Positions 12,767 through 26,700 are shown, counted from the first letter of the stretch. The stretch: DNA of 64,000 nt from Branchiostoma floridae (GCF_000003815.2 NC_049990.1:20923189-20987188), one strand, 5' to 3'. Numbers and translations are program-made. The notes: generated by a model not told the origin, from the letters alone.

Positions 12767-15700
12767 CCACTCCCATGATCTATCTATTACTTCGTACTAA
12801 GGTACTAACATAGTTATGCAAATGTTTCATGTATGCAAAATAATAGTGGACTTAGCATGTCTCGAAAAAAAGGAACAAAGACAAACAAAATTTGCATTGT
12901 TCGACGAAGCCATGGCTTTTGTTTACGGAAAGTATTTCCAGACGTTTTGTTGTGTGGCTTCCAAAGCTACCACTTGGTTTGTTGTCTGCAAAGTATTTTT
13001 TAGGTTACAACAACAAAAATATTACAATTTTAAGTTCTTCTTATGGTCCTTTTTACCTAGAGTGACATTTTTTTTCTGTGCTGAAAATGCAAGAAATTAC
13101 GTGTACCTATGCCTGAGTCACCCATAGTTACGTCAGGCATGCGCCAACATTAACCCTCTTGTGACAAGCCACTAATCCAGCCGGTGAAACACAACACTCC
13201 ACTGGTTAAAACTGCGGACTGATAACCTATCTGAAGATTTGTTACCAGTCTAGTACTGTTTTCCTTTCGCAGTGTGGTCTAGTTACCACATCACTGTCAT
13301 ATAGCGTTTTCTTTAAACTAACGAGCAAAAAGTGGTCATTATAGAAGTGTGATTGTCGTTTGTTAACGAGACCAACGGTGGGAGGGCGCTTTCATTTAGA
13401 ATTCCAAAGAGAGGTCAAGTACGTAGGGCAGACGGGTTTTCTACAACAAGGGTATTGTAGAACAGAGGTCTGTTTGTACATGTAAAAGGTTCAAAAGCTT
13501 CCTTTCTTTTACCACTGACGATATTGTAACTTGCCTGTCCATGAAAACAAGACGTATTCTCTGTAAACCGAAGTAAGACTGGCCCAGCTATACCAAATCG
13601 AATCAGTGCCCCACGTAAACCAGAAGTCGCAGGAAACATTTGAAAGCCAGCCAAATTTCTGAGCGATCTCCTAAGAAACGGCCTGCCTGTGTAACAGGCA
13701 TGTATGACATCCGCTTAGGGGTTACAGGGGGGAGAGAGCTTCCTCTACTCTTCGGGACAACGAACACGTTTCCCCGTCGGGACAGCATGACAAAATCCCT
13801 AGCACCTATCCACACACTCTTGTTAGCACACATGCTTACTCGCAGTTTTCTTACACAATATTTGCCGAACGTGTTCCGCTTGTAAAGAATTGACGTCCTC
13901 GCTGGGAAGAGAAGTACACCTATGTACACAAACACTCTACACTACTCGGTACACAGTTGTCACAAACTCTGTAGCGCTCGCTGAACAAACGACGTGGATA
14001 CATGTGGCAGCTACAAGTGAAAAGCGCTTCTGTGTGTCGAATGTGATTTCTATCCCGAGGCGTGATCGTACGCTGAGATAAGGCCCATGTAAGAACGTGT
14101 ACTTATCGCTGGTGCAACTAGTGACCCAAGCAAAATATGTTCTCAGCGCGCCGTACGCTACTTCCTAAAACATAGCGATTTCGCAGTTAGAACACAATAT
14201 TCTACAAAGCTTTAGTTACCAGGGAAAATAGATTTCTCTTATATAAATGTTATGGTAAGAGGGGAGCTACTTATTGAGTGCTTAGTGAGAGTATTTTGGT
14301 CTAAATAGCGTATCCTCCCCCTGGGTATAGCGCTATGTCTGCCCGGTGGTGTGTGTGTGTTTAGATAGTGTGTATGTAGTAAGCTCTACATGTACTTACG
14401 ACGGCGACAATTGGTCCCAATAAAAAGAGAATCCTCGTCCCAACGCGGGGGTCACCAGTGCCAACAGCAACAGTATCCACGCAGGCAAATATATCCTCAA
14501 GAGTCGAGAATCCGACATTGCATCTTTACTGTCCGGTGCTCAGAACGCAGCGTGCATGTTTCGGAGCCGGTCGGATTGCTGAGTGGGGCGTGCGCGGTGC
14601 TGGGAGTCTCCTGGCGTGATGATGTCACTAACCACTGTCATCTGATCGCCAATGGCTACAAGGCCCCGTAGGTAGGCATGCGCCTGCGCGGTGAGAACTT
14701 AGGGCTGACCATTGTTTTCCTCTAAACCAATAGTCGAAAGGAATTCGTGTCAAGACAACTATTACATGCACTATCAAAGAATAGAAAATTGTCTGAATAA
14801 AACTGTTGTAATATTTGCAACAGTTAGAACTTTGCTATCTTTTTCTTCAGAATTTGTGAACTTGATTCATTTTATTGTGTATGTACCGGAAATGACAACG
14901 GTATTTGGTATGTCCATGATATTGAAGTTAAGAGATTAATTTACATAAATCCAATAGGGCTCGCTCTCTCATGTCACATAACTACCAAACAAAATTTGAC
15001 TAAGCTGTAGAATTTATAACAATTAGAATTTTCCATGGTTTTGTTGGAATTTCTTAATTCCTTAGTAATTTGATACCTTTTATTATATACCGGATGTGAC
15101 AGATATAAATGGTATGTCCACTTTTCACTTTTAATCGCTGCTCACAGCGAGAGTTTCCCGCAAATGTCATAAAAGTCACGGTGACGCAAGTTTTGTCGTT
15201 TGTCGCAGACTTGGTGGCGACCTGAAAGCTTCCTCGTCCATTCTCGGTGGTTAGCTGCGAACAGATGCCAATCTTTACTCTCACATGTACCAGCGGAACA
15301 AATTCCACCTCTTATCTTCACCCTACAAAGTTTCCTTTCAGGCTTTCAGCACAGAGGAAGTCGAAATTGTAGTAACAGCAGCCGGACTCAGGCACGCGAG
15401 CAAATATACGCCTTGCCCGGTCAGTGGTGAACACAGTGCGTTATTGTGGGAGCGGTGGGGCTGTGTTTGTACAATAGTCTCTGAGTTGGGGCATGTTTGA
15501 GTGCTGTGGACGTGACCATGGTTTCACTAAATGCACCATTCTTGTTGTTATCTTCATCCAGATGTGCGACTTTGGATTGTCTTCTTGTAGTGTTCTGTTT
15601 ATCCAAGCAGATGTAGGGTGTGACTCAGTGTTTTTCTGGCATCGTTTGCCACAGTGGAAGGCGTATACATATGTACATATCTCGAAAAACGCGTAAAACA

Positions 15701-18338
15701 AAGAACAGATTACGGACATTTGCGTGTATTGACAATTAGCATTCCATTTATCAAGGAGGTTGGCAGAGCCCTCTTTCAAGTGCTTTGTTTCTTCTCTTCA
15801 TCCAAATATTCTAAAGGCGTTGGCCTTTGATACGCATAAAAAACATTTAAAACCAAAAAGCATGTAGAAAAACAAGTAAAAATCATAACCCTGTTCAAAG
15901 ATTGGTGTCCTTGATACCCAAGTCCGAAGTGTCAATTTGAGTTTGGGGGATATGAATCAGTTGATTGCTGAACAGTGCACGAGCAATTCAGACACCACCT
16001 AGCGTATGTACTTGGAACTACAATATCCTGCGGCTGTAGCATATACTAATATACAGACCTGCCAGTTGTGCCACAAATCCCTTATTTAACGCGGTTTTCA
16101 GGAAAGGAATGCGCAACAAACGAGTCTGATTTAGTGCCCATTTACGGGCGACACGGTGGGTGTACATGCAGAGGATGTGGGGCACAGGGTGCTGTCAATT
16201 AGAGACAAAAATGGGAAGCGAGAGGTCCTGAACCCTGGGTACGCCTGGTGCGCCTGGTGAGTGTCAAGGAAGATGACTCAAGTCTGTGAGGCGACAGCGC
16301 GAACAGTTTCTGTGATAAAGGAGACACGTGATAAATCTTGAAGCTTGCCCGGCGATAAGCGAACGGGAAGGAACAATCAAGTGTCGACGTGAGATGATCG
16401 GGCTGTCGTCCGTTTGAATCTCCAAGCAGATGTTAACACCGACTTGTTTCTAAGATCTTCTAAGGTCTTTTATGCGTTTTTGTGCAGTCTATTATGCCAG
16501 ACTTCTTTTTGTACATGTACACCAGTAAACAAGGAAGACCTGACAAAATAGAAATACCATCAATAAATGCCTACAATACATTATAAACTTTGAAAACAAA
16601 GACGGACGGTACTATAACATCTGCTTGAAGAGTATATTTGAGTCATGTACTGAACTAACGTTACAGAAAGAAGCTACAGTACAGTCCCATACAACTCCCA
16701 ATATTTTGTTCACGCGTTTTTACCTCTCACTATGAAAGGATAATATTTTTTTTTTCAAATGGACGTTTTGAAATACCGTAACTGGCTAGTGAATATATGT
16801 GAGCACTGCTTTTCAACTTTGAAATAAATTTTTTTGTAGTAAATTGTACAATTTCATATAACGATAGACCCATTGTCTAAAAGCAGCTGTGAATGGCTTA
16901 AAAGCGAACACGAGCTTCAGAGAGCTATATAAAGAGAGGCGGGGACTTAAACGTTTCAAGTACTTTATCAACAACTACAAAGTCCAGTAGATGTTTGTAT
17001 CAAGTTAAAATAGACTAAACAGTAAAGACCTTCCGTGGCCGTGTCGCTTACACAGACACCTGTTCCTTGTACACTATACATGTCTAACGTCTGTCAACAC
17101 CTACGACTTGTACGACAACAAAACCTTCGAACCACTACCCGTTATAAACTGTACACTAATTATCGCTAGATAGCTCTCAAAGGGCTTAGTGTTGAGGAAA
17201 TAGGACTCTTTAGGTTTTAACGTGATGTAAAAGTTGCACCATGTCTGTTACCATTGTTTAAAACCCTACCAGACACCCCGGTATGTGGACCTGCACTTGA
17301 ACGCTGTACACAGCCCTGTCAGAGGTTGTCACATTGTTTATCAGCACTTTGCGGTACAATCAGTGTGAGGAGGGATTACCCTTGCCTGACCTCGCTTCTT
17401 CACACGCACGCTTTCTCCACTCATCAGTTGGTCTGGAAGAAAGTAACGACTTCCCAAGCTCTTATGTAGCCTGGTTTAGAAGATAGAGCCTCTGTTTGTG
17501 CGTGTTTTGGAGGTTTGAACGTTGTCTCTAACGTTACCAGACTCCCGCCTGACCAAAAAGTGATAGGGGAATTTGGCCAAGTTAGGAATAAAAGTCTACT
17601 AGGAGTTAATTGGTCTAGGAGTGAACTGTGCTAGCTGGATGTGCTGCAAAGCCTGACTGAAACCCATTGTAACTTATTGAATTATTCGTCCATATTTGGC
17701 CAAATTCTTCTCTTTTATTACCTATCTGACACGTCTGCCTGGAGACTACTAGTAGTTTGAACGAACCTTGGACTCATTCTGTTACTGCTGAAAATTTGAA
17801 ATCACGTACCAAGTGACTCAGAAATACCACACACAAGGTTTATAAGAAACAGACGCCGAATTAAACTCGTACCACAAACACTACTACATATATAAGCATG
17901 CATACAAACAAGGGGAGTTAAATAATGCTCCAAGAAGCAGTAATTTGTCGCTAAAAGATAATGTTGGCTCTAAGTCCACCTCTCAGTTGTGGAGTTTTAA
18001 AAGGCTAATGACAATTCTATCACGGCCTTGCTTTCACGAAAATTGGCCAGTCCTCAAGGGGAAAAGTAAACGAGATCAGGAAAGAAACTTGAGAGCCTAG
18101 CTATGTGTTATCCCCGTCTTACATCTTTCTACGCAGACGGTCATTTCTTTGATGGCTCCTTCATACGAAACCCTGGGGTTATGTGTAAGGGATGGTGAGA
18201 TATTGAGAAAGACAGGGCGCGCCTGCGAACCTTTTTTGTGGCCTTGTTCTCAAGAGAGAGCGGTTGAGACTTGCCTTGGCATTGATTTTTCACGGCGTTG
18301 GAGGCACGCGCCAAAATCCATCACAAGAATGTCACAGG
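12767..18338. other. No supported gene
   Basis: Mostly unremarkable sequence. The frame at 15,285-15,500 reads like protein for about 50 codons but has no clear splice sites. A single MITE-end word ATCTCCAAGCAGATGTT sits at 16,418-16,434. A diverged duplication at 14,820 is listed separately. Confidence 0.5.
14820..15122. repeat. Diverged duplication, spacing about 200 bp
   Basis: Segments at about 14,820-14,920 and 15,020-15,122 share CA(G/A)TTAGAA(C/T)TTT, a TTTTATT(G/A)T block, TACCGGA(A/T)(A/G)TGACA and TGGTATGTCCA in the same order. It is old and degraded. Confidence 0.5.
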
Positions 18339-18448
18339 ATGTCTGCTGTATTCTCATGGGTTGCCTATGTCTACTGTGGGGTTTTATGTGTGGTGAAATT
18401 TGGCTTCATTACGTTAGGTCTTGTTTCACTCCAAGCTGCGATCATCAG
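18339..18448 (+). CDS. Candidate first exon of a membrane protein
   Basis: An ATG opens 36 codons plus two bases and ends at a donor ATCATCAG|GTAAAG. The peptide is one long hydrophobic segment (VAYVYCGVLCVVKFGFITLG and beyond) with an embedded Lys and a closing Arg. The layout is reminiscent of the first helix of MAPEG enzymes (microsomal glutathione transferase / prostaglandin E synthase), but that is a guess from residue spacing only. The expected downstream N-P-E-D exon was not found. It may be a chance frame. Confidence 0.25.
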
Positions 18449-21329
18449 GTAAAGTTTCCAAGGCGCTTTGGGCCCTTGGCTTTCGGCCTAACCTAGTTGC
18501 TTGACAGGCCGACACCCATGAGTAGGAGGCTTACATGTGACACTTGCCCCAAAATGACATCCCGACCCTTGCCTCTGGCAAAACTTCTAAACAATTACAA
18601 AGATATGTAAATAAACAGTCTCCATTGGTGGCGGTGTGTTAGGTAATGTGGCACGATTTAGTAAGGACCTCGACCTCACCAATAATGGTTAAATCGCAAC
18701 AATCTAGTCACGGATTGGAGCTTTAAGCAATCGCACGATTCGAAACAAACACGTTATCAATTTATACGGATAGTTGAAAGAAAAAGTCCAAATGAGTGTT
18801 TAATCCAGACAACATTTTAACTGACAGTTTGAGTGATTTAACGGTCTATTTCTTAACACACAAAGGAGCTGTTAGTGGTCGCTAACAAGCCGGCAAATCC
18901 GTTCTGACGTGAGGTTGAAAATTCGCACTTTGTAGTTTCGTTTCTTGTTACCAAAACGGCTTGCTTAACAATCTCCAGACACTGACCTTAGGCGTCTGCC
19001 CTTCAAAGTACACAATAGGTTAATAATAATAATAATAATAATCACCAGGTGTATTTTGCCAGCCAGTAGGTACCCGTTATGAGTAATGAGGCTGTTTAAC
19101 GTGGTCGAGGCACCTCCTCGAGCACTAAGAGAAAAATCACAGCCATAACTCGTTTAAAAGGCTTGGGGAAGGGAGGGGGGTATAATCCGAAGCGTTTGGC
19201 ATCTCAAGTGCGTTTTGTGTACACTTGCGACCCATTTAACACTGACAACAAAAACGCTACGACAACCGAGCAAGGATGCTTGTCAGACAAGCCAAGTTGA
19301 TTCTTTCCACACTTTGAAATCCAGTTAAACTTTACCATGAAGTTCGCGGGTTGGAACATTGGATCACAAAACGATTAAGAGAATGATTTATAGCAAAACT
19401 TGTTCGATTTAATAGTTTAATCCTAGATAATCCCAGTTTGGTTGGATTGTGGTACAATGTGTTGGACGACCTTCGACACAGGAAACTGAGCAAGGTTACA
19501 CAAGGCAAGGAGAATGACCCCCCCCCCCTCCATTCCCTAGCCCTATTAAAGAACTGTATCACCTGGAATAAACAAGTCAGCCTTTTTTTGCTATAACTAT
19601 TCAGTTGCGTTTTATAGTCTTAGTTTTATGTACTTGTAACGTTATATTTTGTGCCAAGTTGTCTTTCCTAAGGTAAACAACAGTTTTGATAAAGTTTAGT
19701 TCGTTTGTTTATCAGGAACTGAACTGTCTGGTTGTGGTTCGTAATTCTTTCCTCCTTCGTCTGATGAATTCCAGATCGGCGCTGCTGAGGGTAAAACTTC
19801 CTCTGACAAAGAGCAAACAGCACTTCCAACTTCCATTCAAGTACAAATTTTTCGTCGCCTTTTTAGAGGGATTTTAGATGGAGTGTTTCACCTGAAGGGT
19901 GGGGAGGGGGGCGACGCCAACAACATATTTTACTTTAAAATTCTACATCGTGTGCATACATACCAAATGATTTTATCGTCCTAAATCTTGCTAAATATAT
20001 TCTGTCGTGGTCAGGATCCATATTTTGCACATTTATATACGATAGAATTCATATGGTTTATAATATAACAAAAGAATACGTCTGTACGCCTCACACGAAT
20101 CCGTATACTCAAGGGAAATTATCCCTAATTGTCATTTGATATCATATCGTCTGAACCGAGGGAGCTGTAGTATATACGTGACGAAAATCGCTAGTAGGGA
20201 TCATCACTCAATTAAAGTGTCCAGCAGTCTGTTTGTGTGCTTAATTGCACCAGATCATGACTGTCATACAATTAACGATGAGTAATTATTAGGTGGAACA
20301 AAAGGGCGGGAAACCAATGAGGTATGACGGATACTTCAGAGGTCGTTAGACGCCATTATCGTCTGACATGAGGGCGTCATACACTCGAAAGGGTTATCCC
20401 TACATTTTCAGCGCCCCTCTTTCTCTATTTTCATTCCCTGGTTGTTATGTTGCTTGACAACAAAAATAAACAGTTCAAAACATGATTATAGTACTGTTAT
20501 GGATTAATATAAGTATATCTATGGATAATAAGCGCAGGCGGTTTGCCAGTGATCAAAAACGCGTGTAATGAGCGACTAGGGAGGGGATAATATCGGGATG
20601 AAGCGCTGTCAGAAAGGTTACATCTGCGTATTAGTCTAATTGGTATTTATCGGTACATCTGCAACATGTCGCTCGTCGCCGGGCGCCCCAAAAGGTCACT
20701 AAGGAGCGCTTGGGGGAGCGTTTTGTGTTATTGATATTCATATAATAATGGGTGACTTGTGGGACCGATCGGGAAATCTCTCATGATGGAGAGGGCTTGT
20801 TCAGAATATCTAATAATAGATTGAATGGGTGGAGTGGTAAATATGGTCCTATTGTGTAGTACGCAAATCGTAAGTCTCTATTTTGAAGCGGGTCACGGTC
20901 TCATTGGACCGCGCTTGTTTGCGCCAATTTGCGCCATGCGTTCGCAAACGACCACAAACACGCGTCAATCGGCGCAAATTTGTCGCATGGAATATGCAAA
21001 TCAGAAATGTTGCAAATTGGCACAAAATGGCACAATTTATTTACGCATTTATTTCATAATTAATCCTACCTATCATGCGTTTTATGATGGGTGAACATAC
21101 TTTTATCGGAGATCGGAGAAGACCTTTATTGTACATTGTTTATCACTGTCTATATCTTTTTGATGCATTTTTAACGATTGTGCATTGTCTATATTTTAGA
21201 TCAGATTCAGTAGCAACACTTCTACTTCCAAAAATCTGCTCATCTGGGCTTCGTGTCGCACGCCAGTGTGGCCACACCGTGTGGCACAAATTCACAAAGT
21301 GTATCTCGATCCAGGAAATGTCTACATAA
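18449..21329. other. No supported gene; microsatellite
   Basis: Contains an (AAT)n microsatellite at 19,020-19,042 and a C run near 19,519-19,528. At about 20,900-21,000 several GCGCAAATTTG/CAAATTTGCGCC words form a weak inverted pair. No exon is supported. Confidence 0.5.
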
Positions 21330-21735
21330 TGTCTACAGCTACCTGTGTCTGAGAGGATTTGTAAATATTGCCCCTCAAATGGTGTGGAAGACGAGAGTCA
21401 TTTTATCACTAATTGTTCTTTTTATGATGATATAAGAAACCAACTATTCATGAGTGCATCCAAAATACACGCTTACTTTCCAACTATTCCTGACAATGAA
21501 AAATCAACCCTACTACTAAAATCAAAGAACCCACAGATTATAAAAGAAGTGGGAAAATTCGTCTTCCACTGCCTAAAGAGAAGACGTCTAACCCAACAAA
21601 ACCAGTATAATGTACACTAGCACAGCATAGTCATAGAATGTATTTCCTAGTAACTTTGTATTTTGCTTATTTTACATGTTGTTTGTACCTGCAATTAGCC
21701 CTCGGGCAAGAATTTGCAATAAACATATACATAAT
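21330..21735 (+). mobile_element. 5'-truncated LINE (end of ORF2 plus 3' tail)
   Basis: A frame ending at a stop at 21,618-21,620 encodes the typical C-terminal tail of a non-LTR retrotransposon polyprotein. It has a Cys-x2-Cys zinc-knuckle start (RICKYC), then EDESHFITNC with the His and Cys ligands, then a basic end (KRRRL). The 3' tail carries TGCAATTAGCCCTCGGGCAA and ends in TTTGCAATAAAC, a LINE terminator I recognise from lancelet-like genomes. The reverse-transcriptase and endonuclease domains are absent, so this is a dead insertion. The 5' boundary is uncertain. Confidence 0.75.
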
Positions 21736-22349
21736 TTTTCATGATCTCAACTGAGACGCAAAGCAGATGTTGGTTATGTTTTGTAAGTCAGATACGACTT
21801 CTTCTTACTAGACTGTAGCTGTAGTGAATAAAAATACTATAAATCTCGGCTTGAAGATTCTATATATAGCTAATTTAGATGTCAAAAGTGCTGTTGCGAT
21901 TGTGCTATGCCAGCATGGAATTGGAGTAAAAGGGAGGACCTTTTTTCTTTAGCTTCAACGGTGTGGAATAAATGAAGTAAGCCCTTAATGACAGGCTCTC
22001 ACAGAATAAGGTCAACGGCACACAAAACATGGCTGCACTGTAGTCTACCAAGGACGAATGGAGGGCGTTTTTTTGTATGAATAATTGTAAAGGAGAGAAA
22101 ATCTGTAAGTATTTGAGGACACACTACTAGTAACAAGATTAGTATAATGTGTATGATTTGTCTCTTTCGTGCTTTTAAGATAATGTTCTGGACAGGGAAA
22201 TGGCGACTAGATCACAATACATTAGATTTGGAACAGACCGCAGTCTCTTAGTGCATATAGAACCCATTGTAATGGTGAAGTCAGTGTGTCGATCTACGTA
22301 GACAGTGACATCACTCGTACACAAATGCACTACCCTCACTGTAATGCTA
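21736..22349. other. No supported gene
   Basis: Nothing coding. A half copy of the family C MITE end (AAAGCAGATGTTGG) lies near 21,759. Confidence 0.5.
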
Positions 22350-22542
22350 TGGTCACATTTTCCAACCGGGGCCTGGTCGGGCTGGTTGCGGAAACGAACG
22401 ATTTATGTGTATATCAATGAATATGTACTTGTTATGTTCTTGAATAATTTTGGTACATTTTGTGTTTTTGTTGCATTGTATGCCATATTTTCCATAAGTT
22501 TCCCGACACTACCCGACCGGGCCCGGATTAAAAATGTGACCC
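22350..22542. mobile_element. MITE family B, copy 1
   Basis: The left end begins GGTCACATTTTCCAACCGGG; the right end on the minus strand begins GGTCACATTTTTAATCCGGG. The inner arms carry GTCGGG and GGAAAC blocks. The middle is AT-rich with no coding capacity. A second copy (55,676-55,841) and a half copy (54,329-54,378) lie inside the 198-aa gene. Confidence 0.8.
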
Positions 22543-22583
22543 TTCGGCGTTATAGCATAGAACACTGATCAGCAAGATCTAAC

Positions 22584-22711
22584 ATCTCCAAGCAGATGTT
22601 GGAATAAAAAAAACTCAGTTTACCCGCTTTATGAAACACCCGACAATCATGTCAGAAAAAATGGGGTAATCATGCAGAAAATATTTTCCTTCCCAACATC
22701 TGCTCGGAGAT
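22584..22711. mobile_element. MITE family C
   Basis: The 17-base end ATCTCCAAGCAGATGTT is answered at the right by AACATCTGCTCGGAGAT (one mismatch), enclosing about 94 AT-rich bases. The same end word occurs alone at 16,418, at 56,684 and, inverted, at 60,503. The word is, from memory, common in lancelet DNA. Confidence 0.75.
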
Positions 22712-23101
22712 TAGAAGTGTACCAGCCCCACCAAATCACGAACACACACGGCTAAAGATGCCTGACTGGTGGCGGAGCTGGTTAAACCGGCCGTATTGTG
22801 CTGGAACGCGTCACGTATTCACTGACAAGCCGAGCGGCGACATCCGTAAGCCGACCAGTATTACCCGGATCACAGGCTAGCCATTACTGTGCCATGCTGA
22901 TACTATCTCACCCCTCCCTACCCCCGAATCTACCGTTCTGGGTGTATACGTTACATGGTTACCAAGATGTATCCGTGATATATAGATGGATATGTACAGA
23001 CAGGTGATCTTTTTGTCTCGGAAGGAGACACTTCCTAAGGACTCCACTACATCCGTCGTACCACAAGATCACGACAGCAAATCGTGTACATTTTTGATAC
23101 A

Positions 23102-23370
23102 GACGTGTAGTGTCGTTCATAGTTGTACACAGTATTGTGTGTGTCGTATACAGTCGTACGCAGTCTTGTATGTGTCGTACACGGTCGTGTATTTGTCGTA
23201 CACAGTCGTGTATGTGTCGTACATAGTCATGTAAGTGTAGTACACAGTGGTGTATGTGTCGTGCACAGTCGTGTATGTGTCGTGCACAGTCGTGTGTGTG
23301 TAGTGCGCAGTCGTGTATGTGTCGTGCATAGTCGTGTTTGTGTCATACACAGTCGTGTATGTGTTGTACA
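23102..23370. repeat. 21-bp minisatellite, about 12-13 copies
   Basis: The unit resembles GTGTATGTGTCGTACACAGTC with substitutions between copies. Because 21 is a multiple of three and the unit lacks stops in several frames, long open frames appear on both strands (Val-Val-His-Ser-Arg-Val-Cys on plus, Tyr-Asp-Thr-Tyr-Thr-Thr-Val on minus). These are not genes. Confidence 0.92.
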
Positions 23371-24660
23371 CATTTATTGATCTATTTCCTTTCAAAACAA
23401 CTTATTAAAGTTTATTTTTACGTTACGAGGGCCAAGTGTGTATAGGACAAGTCATGTTACATTAAAAGTGTGCCAATTGTACGACTAATTTAACTAAACC
23501 GCACTGCAGAGTTACAGAACTAGCAATATCTTCTCTTCAGAACGTCCCATCAAGATGTCAATCATCCGTGCCTTCTAGTCAACATGGGGGGATATCACCT
23601 TAATCCTACCCACAGGTCTCTGTCCACATTGTGGGATTGAATTCTCCTGCTCATATTTTCCCAAAGACGGAGCACAATTCATCTCCTATCCAATATCAGG
23701 TCTATATCCACTTCTAAACCCTTGTAGAGCCTCTCTTCAGCATTCTCCACACATCTTAGAGTCTAGACATGTAATGAGTAGAGAAACTTTGGACCACTAA
23801 GCTACTGGTATGATGTACTTCTTGTTTGTGTCTGTCGTCTGTATCCCTTCATCTTCTCTTCTTACTGTTTCCCTGATTTCATCTTTTCTATCAATACCTC
23901 ATTGGTCACTGCTACCCTTTACGTCATCTCTCATTACTCGAAGTATTACATAAATAGGCAGTTGTTCTTGCTTTCAGACGACCACCGTGTAGTGTAAGGC
24001 TATTACCTCCATGAAAAATGAAGATATAGTTTTTGGCGTGTTTATTTGTCTGTATGTCTGTCTGTGTGTGTGTTTTTCTTGATGATAGTGGTCAACATGA
24101 CTTAAGAACCTGTTGTTGATGGATTGTAATGATATTTGGTAGACGTTGGTCGAAGAAAAGGGACAATGTCAAGGGTCAAAGACAAGTATCAAGGTCAAGT
24201 ATTGCCTCCTTGGTGTGTGACCTTGATACTGAGGCAAAAATTCTGTGCGTTTCTGCATCTTTTGTTTTGGACATGCTATGGTCTTGATGGCTTTAGGAAA
24301 AATAGGAAATCCCCAATTTTGTGTCAGACCAAGTTAAGGATCTAATGCAATGTTATAAACCTAGTGCATTCTACAACTTTCCCGTCATAAGAGAGCTGAA
24401 ATGTGTACCTCTCAAGTTTTGTCGTGACCCTATCGTATGTAGAATGTGGCCGGACCCTAATTCGTCTTGCTCTTTTAGTCGTCACCTTGTCTGTTTTTCC
24501 TGCAACTGTTCTTTCACATCTGTCACAACTGTGGTTCATTTTCACATTGTTAATGACAGATGTCGATTTTCTCTCTCCCACTTTAAGAAACCTTACCCAA
24601 TAACATACCATCTAAGCTAACCCTCTAGATGCCTTTACGTGATAAATACAGTCCAAGCTA
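23371..24660. other. No supported gene; interspersed repeat
   Basis: At about 23,985-24,320 a TGTCTGTATGTCTGTCTGTG tract is followed by GTAATGATATTTGGTAGACG. I recall this pairing from an unclassified interspersed repeat of marine invertebrates. No exon is supported. Confidence 0.4.
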
Positions 24661-24855
24661 ACAAGCTGTCAACTTTATGCACAGAAATCGTGAGATTTGA
24701 ACATAACTCAGGTAATATCTATATAGATAAGACCTGGCTATTTCTGATAGTGTTCAAATAACAAGCTGTAAACTTCATGCACAGAAATCGTAACATTTGA
24801 ACATAATTCAGGTGATAACTAGATAAGACCTGGCTATTTCTGATAGTGTTCATAT
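24661..24855. repeat. Two tandem 100-bp units
   Basis: Units starting at 24,661 and 24,761 share ACAAGCTGT(C/A)AACTT, ATGCACAGAAATCGT and GATAAGACCTGGCTATTTCT with few differences. Confidence 0.85.
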
Positions 24856-26050
24856 CAAAATCGTAGAACAAGTTCTATATACATGTTTTGTATAATTCAA
24901 TCAAACCCTACTACACTGTATCGTGCAAAGTAAATTTCAGTGTGTATGAAAGCAGTTTAGGTCTTTCATAGTAAGCGGAATAATGCGCTACGAAACTACT
25001 CTGAAAATATTCACCTAGCTGTAGCTGTAGGCGGACTAAATTGATAATAACAAACCCTTGCACCGAGTAGCAATTTCATCCAGGGAAAACAATTTTCATG
25101 GGAAAATCAGCAAGTGGGCAAATTACCAGCCGGCACCACCAAACGGCGACAACCCTTTGTTTCTCTAATTTGCCGTTAACATGTTTACAACTCTGCCCTG
25201 TAATTTTCCACGCATCCCCGACTTAAGACGATACCCAGGCCTCGATCAATGACTGGATGGTACTGTGAAATCTCCTTTTTGTTTAAGCGTAATCTTTGTG
25301 TCATCTCATAGCTCAGTTGCCGGCTGACTTCCTACGATGTTTAGGTAGCGAAGCCTTTGATCATATCGCACACGCCTAATTCTTCCCTTGGGCGCACTCT
25401 TCTACTAGTTAACCCCTGACATTACACAAGGAATAAGAACACTTCAAGAAAACAGACAAAGATGTAGCCAAAAGACATCGTTGTCAAGACGTATCAACCA
25501 TATACTTTATCCATTTTGAGTTGGTCAAGTGCAAGGAGGGAAATTGTCATTGTCGGCCACCGTAGAAGAAAGATTAGAACAAGCTGCTACCGTGCTTCAG
25601 ACGAAACAAAAATACATCAAAAGAAGATACAATAATTAGACTTCGTTAGATGTCAAATGGTGTTTCTATTTATACTAAATTTGATTTCAGGCAACATAAG
25701 TGCATTCTAGGATGCTTGTAGTATATATATTGTTTATTCTGTCTATGGTTGTGTAAAGAATGTGTTGAATTTAACCAGAAACGACTTTAAAAAGGTGTGT
25801 TTACGTTTAAACAATTCTCCCTCGAGCAGGATTTAAGTGACTAATTCCAAACTGACTCCACCGCGCAATTTCGCCACAGGGCTCCGTACGGTTTCTTTGT
25901 TGTTTCTATCCTGTACACGTAATTAACTCCGAGGAGGTTCGTAGTCTTGTATAGATGCACGTTGTCCCAATTAGTGAACCTTGCATTCATTCAATACCTG
26001 TATAATTGCTTTTTTCCTGTTTGATGCAAAACTGTTATATCATATTTTTT
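24856..26050. other. No supported gene
   Basis: Plain AT-rich non-coding sequence. No repeat or exon seen. Confidence 0.5.
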
Positions 26051-26700
26051 GTTAGCTAAGATGTATTCTTAGTTAGTATACAAGTGTTCAACCGTAGAAA
26101 ACGTACTATTATACCAGAATACATTTGTATTTATCGTAACACGACTGCGCAATACTCAGTGCATCTATGGAAGTTTCTTTTCATAATTCATCATTTCTGT
26201 TAATGTTAGCTAAGATGCTTTCTTACTTAGTATACAAGTGTTCAACCGTAGAAAACGTACTAACCAGAATGCATTTGTATTTTTCACAACACTACTGTGC
26301 AATACTCAGTGTATCTATGAAAGTTTCTTTTCATATTTTATCATTTCTGTATATGTTAGCTAAGATGTTTTCGTAGTTAGTATACAAGTGTTCAATCGTA
26401 GAAAACGTACTAAGTACTATTATACCAGAACGCATTTGTATTTATCGTAACACGACTGCGCAATACTCATTGTATCTATGAAAGTTTCTTTTCATATTTT
26501 ATCATTTCTGTATATGTTAGCTAAGATGTTTTCTTAGTTAATGTACAAGTGTTCAACGGTAGAAAACGTGCTGACAAGAATAAGAACAAGGAAGTCTTGG
26601 TTTTGACAGCTTTTTTAAAATTGTTACAATGTGTGTAAATACTCAGTGTATCTACGGAAAGTTCTTTTCATAATCTATCCTTTCTTTAATGTTACAAAAT
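26051..26700. repeat. Tandem array, about 155-bp unit, four copies
   Basis: Each unit starts with GTTAGCTAAGATG, at 26,051, 26,205, 26,355 and 26,516, and contains ACAAGTGTTCAA(C/T)(C/G)GTAG and ATACTCA(G/T)TG. Unit lengths vary (154, 150, 161) through small indels. The last unit is strongly diverged in its middle. Confidence 0.9.

Noticed and set aside
23117-23395. Overlapping open frames on both strands with seven-residue repeats
   Set aside because: Direct product of a 21-bp minisatellite that lacks stops in several frames.
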